A DNA stretch of 64,000 nucleotides from the NCBI GenBank assembly GCA_015501595.1, contig JADNRX010000015.1, positions 124,001-188,000 on the forward strand. The letters are read 5' to 3'. Below the pieces are notes generated by a model that searched no databases, was not told the origin of the DNA, and worked only from the letters and a program-made list of their open reading frames with translations. How positions within the stretch are numbered: the stretch's first letter is position 1; each line of letters begins with the position of its first letter. Of the stretch, positions 11,119 through 22,142 are shown piece by piece. Source of the stretch: Hymenopellis radicata. Its lineage: Eukaryota > Basidiomycota > Agaricomycetes > Agaricales > Physalacriaceae. The translations under genes were made by a program, and so were the position numbers.

Positions 11119-13450
11119 ATGTCCTCCTCGTCGTCTTCATCGCCTGAAATAACGCCAGCAATGGGTCCTGATATTCGACCAGACTTCTCCTACAAGAACG
11201 CAACCCACGATGAGGTCCTCGAAGATCTATCAAGGTATGCTACTTTTCTGCTGCCGAGCGCCTGACCCAAATACTTTGGCCTTAGTCGCTTTATTCTCAA
11301 TCTGCCCGACGAGGAGACTGCCTCACTAGAACGTATATCTTTCCAAGTGGAGCAAGCGTACGTTCCTGCGCCACTCCGACTGCCCTACATTCACCCATTT
11401 CGCTAGTCACTGGTTTTACGAAGACTTCATCCGGGAGCAAAATACCAAATTACCCTCCTTACCACTCAAGAAATTCTCCGCCATGCTATTCAACGCCTGT
11501 CCCCTTCTACAACATTGGAGCGATGACCACGAACAGGCCTTCAACACCTTTATGCAATACAAGACTCGAGTACCCGTATGTGGTGCAATCATGCTCAACA
11601 GTACTTGGGAAAAGGTACGTGGCCCTTTTGTTGGTGTTCTGATTTGGCATTGACCTTTTGCAGTGTGTATTGGTGAAGGGCTGGAAGGCATCGTCTGGTT
11701 GGGGTTTTCCCAAAGGGAAAATCAACGAATCAGAACCCCAAGCTACGTGTGCTATACGAGAGGTGCGCCCGTATTTTGACTGCTGTCGACGTTGACTCAC
11801 ACACCTCAGGTCCTCGAGGAGACTGGCTACAACCTGGCTGGTCAGGTAAACCCAGAGCACGTCCTCGAAATGACAATAAAGGAGCAAAGGATAGCCATGT
11901 TTATCGTCCCAAACGTACCAGAGGATTACCCCTTCAAAACAAAGACTAGAAAGGAGATCAGCGTCCGTGGACTTCTCGCCTCAGCTTCTTTGCTCTCATT
12001 CGATCGTACAGAAAATTGAATGGTTCCGTTTGTCTGATCTTCCCACTTGGAAGCGCAATCATGCCTCACCGGGCAAGTTCTACCTCATATCGCCCTTCAT
12101 CGGGTGAGTTTTCTTCTCTCATTTCTTCGTACAGTACTAATAGGAGTACGTCACAGACCGCTAAAAGCTTGGATCGCATCTCACAAACCGCCTAACGCTT
12201 CTCGGAAATCAAAATATAAAGCCTCGTCACATTTTACTGCGACACCTATTCCTGAAGCAGATGAGCAGTTCCAGGACGGTAGCCAAGAGTCAAGTTCACA
12301 AACTTCATCTGCGGACAATGGTGGCCCTCCAACCCCTTCTCCTCAGTCTACCGAGGCCAGTCACATCGTGCACCCAGACATGAACGCCATGGACCCACAG
12401 TTGGCGCGATTGTTGGCGTCTCTAACCAAGACCACAGCGATCAGTCCCGATCCCAAAGAGCCTTCCCAAGTCAACTATTCCGTTCCAAATACGCCTACCC
12501 CCGAGACCTCGCCAGAAGCTGCAGAAGCTCAGCCTTCTGTAGAAATTCAAACCCAAATCAAAACCCCATCCACAGTTCGCATCAACTCACAATCTTCCCT
12601 ACCTCCCACGCATTCCCGCACGAACCCGCAGGCGTCGGCTCTGACCCCACCAACATCAATTCGCACACGGCCTTCACACTCCTCGATGACAACAGCGAGT
12701 GAACGCTCAGATTCTGCAGTTCCACATTTTGCCAATACCACCGCTACCATTTCTTCTCGTCCGCCTACGTCGCGGCGTTCGTCTAGCATCGCCGATATTT
12801 CTCCGTATCTCAAGAAACAGATTCCCACACAACCAACGGCGAATCACCTGAAGCAGTTGGCTCTTTTGGAGGGCATTGCCAATGAATCCGCACGAATGAC
12901 ACCGCGGTTAGAAGCGGAAGAGAGGAGATTATCGACAAGCAATCAGCCGTTTAATGGATATTCATTCCCTCCTCCGGATCAGCGCGATCATAGCCTTCTC
13001 TATTCTTCAACCATGGCAGGCCGGCAATCTGTAGCGGAGTTGACCCGCCCACTACCTCTGCCGTTGAATTCGTACCATGATCCCTTTCAAGTGCGCCCGA
13101 GGACTAGCTTGGCGGTTCATCGTCCCATGGGTGTGGGCTACAACACAGGCAGCATGAATTCGATCCAAATGACGCAGATGTTAAACGGTCATCCGTCCCA
13201 AGCATCCATGGGATTCGGTGCCCTGGGTCCTCCACCGCCTCCACCTCATTACAGTGGTATGAACGGGTATCTGCCTTATCCCGCTATGCATGCCCCGCAG
13301 CCTGCGGCCGCGGCAATGTCAGGTTTCGGAGCACCACCATACGCACCTGCTATGCACGCTCCTACAAACCCTCCGACTTCTAACGTTAATCATCTCCTCT
13401 CAATATTGAACGTGAAGGGCTCAGGAAGTGCTCCTTCTAATGCATCGTAG
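11119..13450 (+). CDS. DCP2: mRNA-decapping enzyme Dcp2
   Basis: Removes the 5' m7GDP cap of mRNA, committing it to 5'-3' decay in P-bodies with Dcp1. Exons: 11119-11234, 11286-11357, 11407-11614, 11664-11762, 11810-11962, 12012-12103, 12157-13450, giving 677 residues in one frame. Residues about 25-110 are the helical Box A regulatory domain (LNLPDEE, HWFYEDFIRE). The Nudix box starts at GKINESEP (about residue 150) and reaches REVLEETG, with the catalytic glutamates in place; the substrate loop reads GWGFPKGK. Box B follows (EWFRLSDLP, FYLISPFI). The long C-terminal half is Pro/Ser/Thr-rich and disordered, with short leucine motifs near the end (NHLLSILNVKG), as in other fungal Dcp2 tails that recruit decay partners. 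No oddity in the catalytic core. Confidence 0.95.
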
Positions 13451-15042
13451 TCTCATTCTAATCTCGCCACACTCACTCTTGAATATTCCTGCGTATCATA
13501 TCTGATTATATTGTGCTCTTCCGTTGTTTTCCTGCAGCAAACTGTATACGATTTTTATATCCCTACGCATCTGTCTTTTTATCGTTGTATCCCCTCTCTC
13601 GTTTTGTGGTATCGCTTAGTATACGTTATAGGTATAGGAATGCTGAAATTTGCTAGTTTTTGTGATAAATTTCTGGTGCGCATTTAGTGCGCATTCAAAA
13701 ACGTTCATGTCAGCCGGAAAGAAAATAGAGTTGACATTACATTTGATCCGGGCATGCGTCTGATCTATGATTCTGAATGGATATGGACATGTCATTTCAA
13801 CTCATTCATTAGCTCTATACCTCAAGGAGCATTCAGTCTAGCGGTCCGGAAGGTTTCGCCTGAATGCATCCCTGCGTGCCATATTGACATGGAATCTCAT
13901 GGAACTGATAACCATCCTTGCAGGATTTCCCTCCTTTGAACATTCTGCTCCATGGATGATGATGGATGCAGGGTGCTCCGGCTTCTTATTCTGACACCTC
14001 CAAGGAGGATGGAAGGGCTATGTATTGCAATAAGTCGACGTTTCTCTGTTGTTCCATCAGACTTCTTTCCTACACTCCGCTGAAAGCGCACCGGTGGGAG
14101 AGCTGACCTAGTTTCATGATGATGGCTTGGAAGATTCAGGGTAATTTGACGAGACTGCCTAGGCCGCGTGGATAAGCGATCTTCTTTCACAGCGCTTCGC
14201 CCGGATTCCGCATGCAGACGCCACGCAATTGTGTGGAGCAATGCGCTCAACACTCCGCTGGACCCACAATATGCCGACATAGCATCGCGAAGATTGAACT
14301 ATGCGCGTATCATTCGCGCCTATTACAGAGGCCGACAGATACGTGTCTCGTGGTTTACCTAGGAGTACCTAGGTCGGCATTATGGGTAGTGAGATACCTG
14401 CTATCTTGCAGGGCCCAGTGGATGACCCGGTTCTTCTAAGTCATCTCCAAGCCTAGAGTTGATCTTCTTGTGGAAAAAAGAAAGCGACCGCCGCTGTGGG
14501 CCCGCGGAGGGACGTTGACGAATATCATGAGAGAGGACCCAAGTCGACGTTAGCGCCTAGCGCCTAGCTACGCGACCGCCGAACCTATTCAACGGGACGT
14601 GCAACCGTTCGTTCAGTGATCAATCGAAAATTCTGGTTGGCAGCAGGTATGACAGGGCCCCCTCTACGCGCACTGCTTGCAGTGAACGTTCAAGAAGAAG
14701 TTGGCGTGGCGGTGTCAATGAAAAGAACAAAATGACAATTTGTGGACACGGGGGAGAGACGACTTGACAAGAGCGTACCAGAGGGAAATTGAATGAATTC
14801 CTGAGTATGGTATGGAGGCTCCAGGATAGATACGCGCGTTTCATAACGGGCCGTACTGGAACTATAGTAGTTTTTTAGGGAATATATCCGGCCGAATAAC
14901 CCTTGATCGAACAGCTCTCGCTGCTTCCCGAAAAGGTTCAGCTTCTTCTGTTCTATTGTGCTTCGTTGGACTTTCGTGCTGGATGAGCTCCTAATCGTAC
15001 ATACCGACGACCTTCTCGTTCTCTGGCGATGCGCCTCGTGTC
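13451..15042. other. Long intergenic spacer between DCP2 and the kinase gene
   Basis: About 1.6 kb without a supported gene. It contains a small palindrome (TGCGCA twice, about 13677-13693), a doubled CCTAGG around 14358-14372 and a doubled GCGCCTAGC near 14551-14567. A minus-strand frame at 13897-14280 shows no family motif. The 150 bases before 15043 are CT-rich, fitting a promoter/5' leader. Confidence 0.4.
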
Positions 15043-18000
15043 ATGTTTGCTCCCTCCCCCAACGTGCACAGTAACAACCCGTCGTCAACCCACTATGTCG
15101 CCCTTCCCACTGCCCGACCACCCCAGCACTCGACGCAGCCACCCAAGGAGCCTATCAACGTTGTCGGTATACCGTCGGTCCATATTGAGCACAACAAGCT
15201 CGTCGTTGGCTCATCCCAGAGCAGTGCGTTCTCCACCTGTTTCCGTTTTTGCCGTATTAAACCACCTGCAGGCTCCACGAGATCATACACACCGCTCAAG
15301 GTGCTCGGCGACGGTTCGTTTGGCACGGTATGGCTCTGCGATTGGCATGGGACGCTACCCCCCAATACACCACTCTCGTCGATGCAATGTGGGGCAGGTG
15401 CGCGTCCTGAATGGGCTGGGAAGCGCCTGGTAGCAGTAAAGCGAATGAAGAAAAGATGGGAAGGTGGCTGGGACGAGTGCCAGAAGCTGAAAGAGCTGGA
15501 GGTGTGTATCTGTTACTTGTGTCGGTCTATGCTGACTCGCGTCGCAGTCGCTGCGTGCCATTCCGTTTCACCCCAATATAATTCCCTTGTACGACTTTTT
15601 TCTCCTTCCTGCGACCAAGGAGCTCTATTTTATTTTCGAGTCGATGGAAGGCAATCTTTATCACCTCATCAAGGCTCGCAAAGGTCGTGCACTCGCGGGC
15701 GGTCTTGTCTCGTCCATCTTCCGCCAGATCGTATCGGGCCTCGATCACATACATTCGTCGGGTTACTTTCATAGAGATATGAAGCCAGAGAATGTTCTCG
15801 TAACCACCACTGGTCTCTTCGACTACAACACGCTCTCTCCCATTGCTCCCCCCAATGCTCCACCAGAAAAGGACGTTGTCGCCATCATCAAGCTGGCTGA
15901 CTTTGGTCTCGCCAGAGAAACAAAATCCAAACCACCCTACACTGAATACGTATCTACTCGCTGGTATCGTGCCCCAGAAGTTCTCCTCCTCAGTCGTGAC
16001 TACTCCAATCCTGTCGATATGTGGGCCCTGGGCACCATCATGGCCGAACTAGTCAATCTGCGACCCTTATTTCCTGGAGCTGATCAAGTGGACCAGGTCA
16101 CAAAGATATGCGAGATACTTGGTGATCCGTCCGACGAATATCCTTCTGAGCAGCCTTTACAGCCGCTAGGCGGCGGTCCGTGGCCCAGAGGTATCAAAAT
16201 GGCGAAAGACGTGGGATTCAAATTTCCCAAGGTAAGTATCCTGTAACTTTACTTCGCCGTGCCGTTCTCACCTCTAATTTGTCCAGATGCGACCCCAGCC
16301 GTTTTTTTCGCTGTTCGAGCGAACCGTTCCTCCATCACTAATCCATTGTATTCGCGATCTCCTCAAGTATGATCCTGACGCCCGGCTAACCAGCCGTCAA
16401 TGTCTACACCATCAGTATCTGCTAGAGACTACTCCGCGAAACAACATCCCGCTCCCTCAACAATATTCCGCTGTCGACACCACACCTCCAAGGAACGGTC
16501 TCACGCCTAATGGTCACCATTCGTCATCTCGTTCTCCTGCTCCTCACGCTAGTCCGTCGCATCTCCATCCTTCCCTGCCCGCTCCTTCCGCTTCACATCG
16601 TGTTCCCTTGTATGCCCCTCAGCCCATTTCAGGCTCGACGTCGACTATCGATGTCCATATGTATCACTCGCCATCGCCGCACTCGTCGGGTCTTATTCAA
16701 GAAGAAGCTCGGAGTCACGTTGGCTCGTATTCCTCGTCTCCTTCTGCCGAAAAAGATTACCCAATGGATGTCACACCAAGCGAAGATTATCTTCCACATG
16801 GTCAACCTATGGATGTCAGCGGTCCTCCCTCGGTTCAAACCTACCAGCCGCGTCCACCAGAACCGGTCATTATTGTCGATCAACCGGAGAACAATGTTCA
16901 ACCCCAGAACTCCAAGTCCAACAAGCTCTCTCTTGGCTTCGGCAAGAAGCACACAAAGTGGAACATTTTTGGTGGCGACAAGAGCAATGGTCTCCCTCCT
17001 GTACAAGAAGTGCCTGCTTCCAACTCCCAGACGTCACTCAAACGTACGCAATCGGCTAGCTCGGACAGTCCGGTCAGAGAATCTTCGCCATCGCGCGATG
17101 CCCGAATGCTGGACATAAAGAAGGTTAACAAGAAGGAAGCAGAACGTCTGCAACGCGAGGCCGAGAAGCAGCGTCGCGCCTTGGCGGAGAAAATGCATCG
17201 CGAACAGGCCGGGCAGTCATGCAGAAGCGGAACCAAATCGTCCAGAAGTTGTCGACAACCAAAGATGATTTGGACTGGATTGGAGGATCTGAACAGCGTC
17301 TGGATTTTGCGGAACGGGGCAAGCAGGCTGCGACCGGGCCGATACGTCAAGGCGCGCATGGTGGCGGCGTCTCTCCTGGAGGAACGACCACAGTGAATGC
17401 AGCCGCAGGCAGGTTCACTCAAGCAGCAGCTGAACAACCTGTAGCGAGCACTTCAATGTGGCGGGAGGAATCTAACGGGTCACCATCATGGCGAGGAGAG
17501 CGTGTAACCAAGTCACGGCGGCAGGAGCGTGAACACTCTGTTGAGGTTCCTCGGCAGTCGGACGGCGGCCGAATGTCTTCAATGTCGTTTGCCACGGTAG
17601 ACAGTGATCCCGGACCTTCTAGGGTCAGGAATCGACCGAGCGCGTTTGGGTTGAATCGCATGCAGTCGTCATCATCTCTGCGCACGTCCTTTGACGACTT
17701 TTCACCCTCTGGCCGCTCGTCGAATTCATTTTCCATTGATAGCGGTATCACGTCTGCACGCTCCTCAAATTCCTTCTCGCTTGATGGGCAACTTGCACAT
17801 GACTTTCGTATGCGAGCTACCGTCAACTCTGGCACCCCTCCGCTAGCCATGCACTCCATCTCTCCTTCATTGTCGCCCTCCCTTCCCCCTTCGCCCGCGT
17901 GGATGCAGGTACCTCATGGTGAACAACTTTCCTCACGGCGCGGCCAAGCTCCGCCCCTAATTAACCTGCCGCGCTCCCACCAGGGTAAGCCTTACAGCGC

Positions 18001-18316
18001 TTTCGATATTTCGGCGCAATTGCACGGGCACCCTCCAAGTCCCGGGCAGAATAAATCAGACATCAACCCAATCTTTCAAGTGGTGAGTTACAAATGGGCT
18101 GAAAACGGAGGATTAGAGCCTGATTATATTATTCCTGGGGATCCTGATCAGCCTCCAATACTCCCGCCGCCCCATCCACCGCCAGATATGGACGACCGTA
18201 TATCATCTTCTTCTCCCACTTCGTTACCTCCTTTCTCGGAACTAGACGCTGTCGCAGGTGCGGGTTACGAGTACCCTCCACTATCACCGATGGCGTTTAC
18301 CGAACCGGACGAATAA
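15043..18316 (+). CDS. Ime2/Crk1-like (RCK/MAK family) protein kinase, one-base frame break
   Basis: A serine/threonine kinase of the fungal Ime2/Crk1 group, which links nutrient and MAPK signals to meiosis, mating or morphogenesis. Exons: 15043-15223, 15272-15501, 15548-16231, 16287-18316. Kinase landmarks: glycine loop LGDGSFGTV, VAVKRMKKR lysine, catalytic FHRDMKPEN, ADFGLARE, and a TEY activation motif (YTEYVSTRWYRAPE). These fit RCK/MAK kinases, which carry MAPK-like TxY loops. The C-terminal 600 residues are disordered and Ser/Pro-rich, with one basic coiled coil (EAERLQREAEKQRRALAEKM, about 17140-17200). At 17208-17213 the frame jumps: HREQA should continue into VMQKRNQIVQKL, which needs one more base. 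With it the protein would be 1041 residues. The first intron (48 nt) is in frame and stop-free. Confidence 0.88.
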
Positions 18317-18866
18317 CATTGCCTGTAAATTGGGCTCCACATTCCTTTGAATATCTATTTTCCCTGTTTTCGTGTACTTATCGTTTCTCCTACACTATCT
18401 TCTCTCCTTCTGTTTATTCGCGCATTGTTTGTTACACCTGCTCTGCTTCCATCGGCTCCTGCACACTCATATACGCACACTCATCCACTCTCATTTTTGC
18501 TCGGGCCTCTGCGAGGTGTAACCTACGGCATCTGCACTCTGTCTGCTACATCCATTTCGTTCCTCTTACATATATCGTACTTACTCTTGCTAGTTTGCGC
18601 CACATACCAGCCGGAGCTCTTAGGCATAATAGACAAACTAAATGTATTTTTAACATCTGGCAAGCGAAATCTCGATACCTGGGAATGACAGAGAAAGTTT
18701 GGGCTGTCATTGAAGATGTGGAACGCCGCCGAATGTTGCTTGACTGGAACATGATCTGAGCCGAAGCGGCAAGAGAAACGCTTTCCACTGTTTGAACGCA
18801 TTGGACATACATCGGGTTCTATCTTTCTCCGCTTCACGATACATTAAACTGTATTCTATAATGGCC
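18317..18866. other. Convergent 3' spacer
   Basis: Shared downstream region of the kinase gene (plus) and the NDUFS6 gene (minus). It is pyrimidine-rich on the plus strand. No feature I can name. Confidence 0.4.
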
Positions 18867-19529
18867 TCAGTGCCCATGATGATGGTGATGGGGGGCTTGT
18901 TCGAAACGAAGGCCACTTGTTCGGTGATAAGTGAAAGGAGTTATGCGCATGCTGGGAGGACTTACCAGTATCTAATGATAGCAAGTGTATGTTAAGAAGA
19001 TCAGAGAGTGTCGACGAGCTGACAGAGGGAATAACGAACCCACAAGCGCGAGGGCCAGGTTGGTCCTGCGGTCATGATGAGATTACGGTGTGAGGATGAT
19101 GAGACCGGCCGAGAACGCACCAAGTTTATGAAAATCTTTGGATGACCTAGAGGTCCACTGCCTGGAGGGTTCAGACAGGAATAAGCATCCTCCGGCACGT
19201 CACGATAATGGATGACGGGACGCACCTCCGTCGCAGACGGCCTTCCTACCGCTGACCATACGAATCGGCTCGTCAGCAATGAGCTGCATGGCACTGAGTG
19301 GGTTGGGTTGGGTTTCCATGACGGTCTGCTCAAAGCGAGGACTGGACTGCGCTGCAGGACGGGTATTTTGGTTCTGGGACCATGTCGTCGGGTAGTTTGG
19401 GGATTGGGCGGCGACCGGTGCGCTTGTCGTTGTCGTTGGTGGGGCCGACGTTGAGCTCAGTCTTATGACCGACTGTGAGGAGATGAGAGCGCGTTTGGGC
19501 ACAGCGGCTTTGAGAAGATGTCCGAGCAT
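18867..19529 (-). CDS. NDUFS6: NADH:ubiquinone oxidoreductase 13-kDa subunit (NDUFS6), with a 6-nt microexon
   Basis: Zinc-binding accessory subunit of mitochondrial complex I, needed for assembly of the N-module. Exons on the minus strand: 19226-19529, 19121-19161, 19040-19065, 18966-18971 and 18867-18915; the sum is 426 nt, 141 residues. The N-terminus (MLGHLLKAAVPKRALISS) is a basic, hydroxyl-rich mitochondrial presequence. The zinc site is visible: Cys in AVCDGG, His in PLGHPKIFINL, and two Cys in ACGYCGLRFE. The end is a His-rich tail like that of the human protein. The fourth exon is only ATACTG; it completes Gly, encodes Tyr and supplies the first two bases of the last zinc-ligand Cys. 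It diverges from the gene at 19602 with 72 bp between start codons, suggesting a shared promoter. Confidence 0.92.
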
Positions 19530-19601
19530 GGTGGCTGCTGGATGAGTTGCCAATTTGGGAACTCGCCTCTTTTGGACCCGCCATCCACGTTGATTCCTGG
19601 A

Positions 19602-21253
19602 ATGCCGTCTCAGAAGGCTGTATCATTTTCAAAACTAATGCAAAGGCCGTTCGGACCGTACAACCATACTGACATTCTCAGTGAAAGATTCTATGATATC
19701 AACAGGAGAGGCCCGCGCGCGACGCTACGCAGTGTTCGCATGTTCAAGCTCATCCACGGGAACTACGAAGACACTGGGTGCGTGGATATGTAGCCCATAC
19801 TTTCAAATCTCTTTATATATACTCAGGCTCAGCAAGACGGAACTTCTCAATAGTGCCGCTGACGACGTGTATTTTACGGGTGTTCTCGACATTGAGGATC
19901 GACAATGGCTATCGCTCAAGGGCATTGACATAGTTGAAGACGACATTCTGAGACGCGACCAGAGCATTCACCTGACCAAAACATATTCCAAGAAGCTTCT
20001 CAAGCTCAATGCAATCTATGCATCCGAGCCTACCTTTAAATCGCGCACCACCAGAGTAAAGGTCCTCATCAAATGCAAGAAATGTCTTTTGGCGTCATTC
20101 ATGACTCGTACGTCTTCATCCAAGGTGCAGTAATGCAGGGCTGACTTTCGCGTTAGGAAACAATAATCCAGACGCCTTGGTACTGGCGACACCTACTACT
20201 GGAGTAAAGTGGGTACCACCTCGGACTAATGGTATATTTACCTTTCTAAACGATCCATCTCAGACCCTGCGACTTCATTGTTGAATCTATGCACGTAGAA
20301 ACGCATCAAATGTCGGAGCGATTTCTGTCCCGATACCGACTGCATGCTACAGTAGTCGACATCGCCAAAAGTTGCGCATCTGTTCCTCGACACGAACGTA
20401 CCATCCAATGGTTGGTCTCGAGAATCAAAGAGAATCATCATAGTAGTGCTAGAAAGCGCATTGTTGCGAATGCCGATGAAGATTCGGACTACGACGAGGA
20501 TGGTACCACCCTTCGTGTTCCAAGACGACCGCGCCATCTCTCATCTGCGGAGGTGAGGGGCATACTGGCGAAAGAGGCCCCGTGGCTTCTTGCACAGCAG
20601 CTCTCCAGGCAACCTCCCAAGCCAGAAATCAGCATCACCTCTCTCCACGCATTCTGCTTGGAATATTCACGCATTCGTCCCCGAGCCACTGGTCAATGGA
20701 AATCCGTCAAAGCTCATGATCTCGAGCAGATATGTAGGCGGTATCTTGGCTGGGATGCCAAAACCTTCCAGAAACGGCTTCATGATCAAATCCAAAAGGA
20801 ACTGAAGGCTTCAGAAGTGTCCGTGCTTCAGAGGCCGGAGGCGTCAGATGATTCTGGATTCGAAAACCAGGTGTGTCCCTTTGATACCTTTCGATACGTT
20901 TTGACTAACTAGCTCAGGATGAGGAACTCAACTTTGCTGCTCCTGGTGGATTTGAGATCGATTCTGATGCATCTGTTGCATCGTCCTCTGAGGCGAGTGG
21001 TTCCGACGCAGAAGGTCCGGCCATTCCTACTCGATATTTCAATCTGGCGCCACTTCCACCGGCAGCAGGCGAAAGATGTTGGGTTTGCCCTCGGAAGAAA
21101 CGTGCTTGTTCATTCAAGCTTGATTTACTCGAGCTTGCTGAGAAATCTAAGAAACGAAGTTTCTCGGTACATCAAGACGCACGAGACGGCATACGACGTG
21201 AATGGTTGGACGCGGTGGCGAAACATAATGCTTCTAAACATGGTTTACCCTGA
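19602..21253 (+). CDS. Unrecognised 479-residue protein with Cys-rich C-terminal motif
   Basis: I do not recognise the family. Exons: 19602-19777, 19827-20107, 20157-20231, 20299-20870, 20918-21253; total 1440 nt in a single frame. The N-terminus (MPSQKAVSFSKLMQRPFGPY) is basic. A middle part holds KVLIKCKKCLLASFM, with a CxxC pair, then a helical charged region (RHLSSAEVRGILAKEAPWLL, WDAKTFQKRLHDQIQKEL). The end carries an acidic serine patch followed by ERCWVCPRKKRAC, a CxxC...C motif with basic residues, and a final charged helix (RREWLDAVAKHN). This could be a nucleic-acid or chromatin protein, but no catalytic motif is visible. Its start lies 72 bp from that of NDUFS6 on the other strand. 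The third intron (20232-20298) is chosen because only that acceptor keeps the frame. Confidence 0.7.
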
Positions 21254-22142
21254 TTTCATTAAGTATAATGGTGCGTGTCCTCAGCCTTTTAATTCTCGTT
21301 ATATGAAACCATCCATAGTGCTTGCATGCGGAATGGCGCGCGAGTGTAATTCGAGAGCGAGGAGACCGCATAAGCTCACCAACGACCGCAGGCCGCTCCT
21401 CCCAACCAAAGCATATGTGATCCAAATGAAGGATAAAGACTTGGGATCCTATTTCGTCAGCAACGTGGTCAATCGTACATAAATAGTTAAAATACATTGC
21501 GGAATTAGAATATAGCTATGGCAACGGTTTGACAAGTAGTTGACGCAGTTTGGACGCAGTCAAACGCAGCTGTGAAGCAGGAAAAGAGGCATAATTGAAC
21601 AAGAAAGCAGTTGTTGGACTAGAACATCTGATGGCTGAGTGTACATACGGGCGCCTGCGGGGTCTACGGACTCCAGAGCCAATGCGGGCGAGCTGAATCT
21701 CGAGCGCAGTCTGCAGGGAGCTGCGTGTGGAGTCAACCAAGACCAAACAAAAGCACGTGGGTAGGTGATAACCGCTGTGACGGCAAGGGTTTCTCTTTAC
21801 TCTCGTTGACCTGGCTTTGGGTGGCCCCCGCCTTCATCTCTTTTCTCTTTATCACTGTCTCCTGCGTCCTCTGTACATTCTCTCTGCCTTTCCGCATTGA
21901 AAAGTGCCCAGATCGCATTCGCAAAAATCTCTTTTCTTTGCTGTCTAATCACTTCATTTCTTCAGAGTTCACCCAACTGCCCATCACCGGTCGACTTGTC
22001 TGTCCTTGCACTCCCCATTCCCCAGTAGGCGTTCTAATTGACCTGTTTGCCACTTGTTCGCTCACCCCTGCATAGCTGTATCACTTACTTTCTGTCTTCC
22101 CGATAATCCAAACATCACATTAATCTTTTATCTATCGACACC
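21254..22142. other. Intergenic with long CT-rich leader
   Basis: No gene supported. From about 21780 to 22140 the plus strand is very pyrimidine-rich, typical of the promoter and 5' leader of a strongly expressed basidiomycete gene, here the one starting at 22143. Confidence 0.4.

Noticed and set aside
13677..13693. TGCGCA inverted pair as a possible regulatory hairpin
   Set aside because: TGCGCA is itself palindromic and short; two copies 11 bases apart are weak evidence.
13897..14280. 127-codon minus-strand open frame in the 1.6-kb spacer
   Set aside because: No domain, no flanking splice sites that extend it, and no codon pattern like the real genes.
18319..18759. 146-codon plus-strand frame after the kinase gene
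   Set aside because: Cys/Ser/Tyr/Ile-rich translation of a CT-rich 3' region; looks like chance.
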